64,000 bases of DNA from Notamacropus eugenii. Taxonomy: Eukaryota > Chordata > Mammalia > Diprotodontia > Macropodidae. Made by a program: the position numbers and the translations under genes. The stretch lies in NCBI RefSeq assembly GCF_028372415.1, contig NC_092875.1, positions 413,614,239-413,678,238 of the forward strand, in the 5' to 3' direction. Positions 60,860 to 64,000 of the stretch are shown here, one piece after another (position 1 is the first letter of the stretch; each line of letters begins with the position of its first letter). A model generated the notes under the pieces. That model did no database searches. It was not told where the DNA came from and worked only from the letters and a program-made list of their open reading frames with translations.

Positions 60860-61209
60860 CAATGCTACTATTTTGACGTCTACAATTTTGCCCACTGCTA
60901 GTCCTAACATCTTGCTGATGATGTATGAACAGGAAATCCTGAAAGGTGAAAGATATCAACTCTGGAGCCCAGGCTTTTATTGGCCACAGCCACCTTTACC
61001 TGTTGGGAATTTTTACCCTGAGAAATCCCCTGAGGACCAAAACTTCCCAGAAGAATTTCAAGGAAAGCAACAAATTCTCTGAGGAGTTTGAGGAAACCCT
61101 TGGTGAATCATGTGTGTGTTTAGAAATAACTTTGCAGTTTTTTCAAATGTCTTGTAGAAATGAATAAATGGGAGGGGAAAGAAAACATTTTTATTCTTTA
61201 AAAAAAAAT
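60860..61209 (+). pseudogene. Possible processed retrocopy of an unidentified transcript
   Basis: A polyadenylation signal AATAAA (61163) lies 37 bp before an A9 run at 61200-61208, as at the end of an mRNA copy. Upstream, a frame at 60873-61082 contains ERYQLWSPGFYWPQPPLPVG and FYPEKSPEDQNFPEEFQ, compositionally protein-like (Pro/Trp/Tyr-rich). I do not recognise the protein and cannot locate a 5' end or target duplication, so this is tentative. Confidence 0.3.
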
Positions 61210-61794
61210 CATATTTGATCTCAGCTGTGGATAAAACAATGAATAAAATTCAAATCCATTCCTATTCCAAGGGCCATTTTTTTCCATTCAAATATTTTTT
61301 AAATTGAGTTCCTCTTACTAAAAACAATACTATATCATACTGATATGAATATGATGTATTATTGGCTTTGGAGCTTGATTGTAGTTAATATTTTTAAACA
61401 AATCTTATATTTCATTTCTTCACAAGTATGTGATTTTTTGAAGGTGCCTCCTCAGTTTTGCAGGTTGAATATGGTGAGATCCCCAGCCTCCCACTCCAAC
61501 TCCTGCTGTCTTCACAGATTACCTTCTTGAGTTCCTGAGTCCAAGAAAATTTTTTACCTTGTCACCAACTTTCAGTTGATGTCTTTCTGAATTTATACTG
61601 CTACATAATTAAGTATGACCATCTGGTCTCATCCCCAAAGTGGAGGCCTTTGAAAGAACTCACCAGTGGAAAAGGGTAGCAGTGTAGCAGAGTGATATTC
61701 CAGTATGAGGAAGCCCCAGGTGCTGAGAGATATTCTATCCATTGGGTGCTGACTGCATCAGTTACAAATTTATATTATGTAATCAGCACTAAAT

Positions 61795-62050
61795 ACAGCT
61801 AGGTGGTGCAGTGAATAGAAAACTTGGCTCAGAAATCAGGAAGGCTCATCTTCGTGAGTTCAAATCTAGCATTGGACACTTAATAGCTATGTGACCCTTG
61901 CAAGTCAGGTAACTCTGTTTGCCTCAGTTCCCCATCTGTACAAGGAGCTAGAGAAGGAAATGGCAAACCACTTCAATATCTCTGTCAAGAAAACTACAAA
62001 ATGAGGTCATAAATTCTCTGACATGACTGAAATAACTCAATAGCAACAAA
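61795..62050 (+). repeat. Full-length tRNA-like marsupial SINE
   Basis: 'cagctaggtggtgcagtga', 'cttaatagctatgtgaccc', 'gagaaggaaatggcaaacc' and 'tgacatgactgaaataac', with a short 'aacaaaaa' tail. Confidence 0.88.
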
Positions 62051-62059
62051 AATCACTAC

Positions 62060-64000
62060 AAGGTCCTCCTTACCACCTGCCAATCCTTTTATTCTTCCCT
62101 TATGGACTTCATTGTACTCTCCATAATGATGCTTCAGATGTCCTCTTCTCTCCTAAAGCCACACTCTCCTTTCTTTCTCCTCTTAACAATGAACTTCACC
62201 TCATTAAAAAAAAAAAAAAATAGAGGTTATCCAACAAGATGGAGGGCAGTCTCTGCTCCATAATTCCTTACTTCAATCCTTTCAATAATTCCTTATTCTC
62301 TTCTCTGCTTTAGTCTCTGAGGTCCTGCTTGCTAAAATCAGCACACCTCTACTTTTGTCCTTGAGCACATTCCCTCACATCTCCTCTGGGAGTTTGACCT
62401 TCCCACCGTTATTCAATGATTCTCCTCCTCCTCCTCCTCCTCTTCTTCTTTTTCTTCTCTTTCTGCCTCATTTTTAGTCTCTGCTGCATAGAAATATTTT
62501 CCGATCTCCCATATTTATTTTAAAAAATCTCTACTTGACCTTGCTATCCCCTCTACCTACTATCCTAAGTTGTGTTTCCCCCACCTCCTTTTCCTAGCCT
62601 TTTTTGAGCCACCTAAAAACATTGTCTCCACTTTCTTTTATTCCACTCACTTTTCAACTTCTTGCAGTCTTGTTTCAGCCCCTGCACTTCAAACAATCAA
62701 CATTTATTAAATAACTCCTATGTTCCAGGCGCTTTACAAAACAATTGACTGAAACTGCTGTCTCCAAGGTCACCAACTGACCTTTTATTGCTAAATCCAA
62801 TGGCCTCTTTCTCAATCCTCATCCCTCTTGATTTCTGTTTAGCATTTGATGCCACTGACCACCCCTCCTTTTATGATGGGTTTTCATAACCTCTCCCCTG
62901 GGTTTTCACATCACTCTCTCTTGTTTCCCTTTCTACCTTTATGACCTGTCCTCAGCCTCCTTTGCATGATCATCATTATCCATATTCCATTCCCAATGTA
63001 TATGCACCCTAGGACCCTGTCCTGGATCCTCTCCTCTTCTCTCTATAGACTTTCTCATGGTGATTTCATCAGCTCCCATAGATTCAGCTGTCATTTCTAT
63101 GTAGATAAATCCCAGACCTCTACATTCTGACCTCATCCCTTTTGACCTTCAGTCTTATAATTTCAATTGTACATTAGACATCTCCAAATGATTATTCCCT
63201 AAACATCTCAAACCTCACCTTTACAAAAGAGAACTCATTATCTCTTCCTGTGAGTTTATCCTTTCTTCTAATTTCCTTATTTCTGAAGAGGATACCAATA
63301 TTTTCCACCAACATAGGTGAAAGACCCAGGAGTCATCCTTATAGTTTTACTCTCATTCACTACTTGTATCCAATAACATGCAAGGTCTTGTCAATCTTAG
63401 CTCCACAGCATCTTTCATATATTTTCCTCTTTTTTCTCCACTCATACCATAGACATCCTACTTCTGGCCTTTAACATCCCTTTGTCTGGTCTCCTAATTG
63501 TTTTTCCTGTTTCCAACTGTCCCCTCATCAGTCCATCCACAACTCATCTACCAAATGAATATTCCTAAAGCACATTTCTTGCCAAGTTATCCCCCTGCTC
63601 AAGAAGATTTAGTGGCTCTCAGCTGTCTCTAGGAAAACAAATAAACAAACAAACAAGTACCTCCCCTATTTGACTTTTAACTCCTTCACAAGAGGCTCCA
63701 ATTTATCTCTCCAAGATATTTCACTCTCTTCACATACTCTATTTGTTAGTGGATTTCAAGTTCTTGCTGTTCCCTTTACATTACACTCCACCTCATGCAT
63801 CAGTACCTTTGCACAAGTTGTCTTCCGTGCCTGCCATGCTTTCTCTCCTAACCTCTGCCTTTTGTAACTCAACTCCTTTCAAAATGCATATCAAATGCCA
63901 ATTCCTTCAAGAGGCCTTTCCTGAGTTTCCCTAATTAGTATCATGGACCATGATCACCTCAACTTTCCTATCATTCTTAGTTTAAATGTTAATTTACTTC
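62060..64000 (+). mobile_element. L2 LINE, ORF2 reverse transcriptase to 3' end, decayed
   Basis: 63005-63045 is a remnant of the RT block PQGSVLGPLLFSLY (reads DPVLDPLLFSL). 63055-63105 corresponds to 'DLISSHGF.CHLYADDSQ' (reads DFISSHRFSCHFYVDKSQ), so the catalytic YADD has become YVDK. Upstream 62760-62890 is 'VTN.PFIAKSNGLFLNPHPS.' and 'HPSF..GFS.PLPWVFTSLSL'-like. 63590-63930 is the 3' section with 'ctttgcacaagttgtcttcc' and 'caagaggcctttcctgag'. A poly(A) run at 62206-62221 and a TCC/TTC run at 62423-62460 interrupt. It continues past the window end. Confidence 0.75.

Larger units (their letters stand above)
41975..64000 (+). other. HCN1: HCN1 intron 1 (5' part, continues beyond the window)
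   Basis: No further HCN1 exon is found: none of the + strand frames encodes the S1-S6, pore (GYG) or cyclic-nucleotide-binding sequences. Intron 1 of HCN1 is known to be very long in mammals, so this is expected. Confidence 0.85.

Noticed and set aside
62939-63136. 65-codon minus-strand frame
   Set aside because: It is the antisense of the L2 reverse transcriptase remnant.
41975-64000. RE1/NRSF (REST) silencer site expected in HCN1 intron 1
   Set aside because: I scanned for the AGCACC..GGACAG core in both orientations and found only weak partial matches (for example near 61720). It may lie beyond the window.

Overview
This is a vertebrate, almost certainly marsupial, genomic window containing one host-gene exon in a sea of retroposons. 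The host gene is HCN1, which encodes a hyperpolarization-activated cyclic-nucleotide-gated cation channel. Its first coding exon lies on the + strand at 41544-41974 inside a CpG island and ends in a strong splice donor. About 41 kb of 5' flank precedes it and 22 kb of intron 1 follows. The marsupial assignment rests on inference from repeats. They include half-L1 (HAL1) elements, a tRNA-like SINE whose tail reads 'gagctggagaaggaaat..', many CORE-SINE/MIR relatives and old L2 copies. I cannot name the species. There is no prokaryotic content.

Layout. 1-1640: nothing recognised. 1641-5372: a HAL1 element followed by an L1 3' fragment. 5373-10498: old SINEs, a palindromic hAT-like MITE and a solo retroviral LTR inserted in a SINE with a perfect 6-bp target duplication. 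10511-13296: a second HAL1, full length, flanked by a ~15-bp target duplication. 13712-14536: a processed H3-3A (histone H3.3) pseudogene. 14540-24000: hAT remnants, CORE-SINEs and L1 fragments. 24060-30290: L2 remnants and a pile of L1 pieces in both orientations. 32203-34678: a third HAL1 with its middle inverted. 34820-39184: LINE tail, SINEs and microsatellites. About 39200-46690: repeat-poor, centred on the HCN1 promoter and exon 1. 46690-64000: intron 1 with SINEs, L2 copies, a 12-unit ~112-bp minisatellite (57741-59075) and a possible unidentified retrocopy near 61 kb.

Only the HCN1 exon is a convincing functional coding sequence. All other long reading frames are LINE ORF1/ORF2 remnants, the histone pseudogene, repeat-encoded frames, or GC-rich antisense shadows of the CpG island. 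I found no undescribed multi-gene system. The most interesting items are the three ORF2-less L1 derivatives (one nearly intact, one internally inverted), the SINE-born minisatellite with two unit types, and head-to-head CTCF-like motifs upstream of HCN1. Repeat family names come from recognition by eye and should be checked with RepeatMasker.
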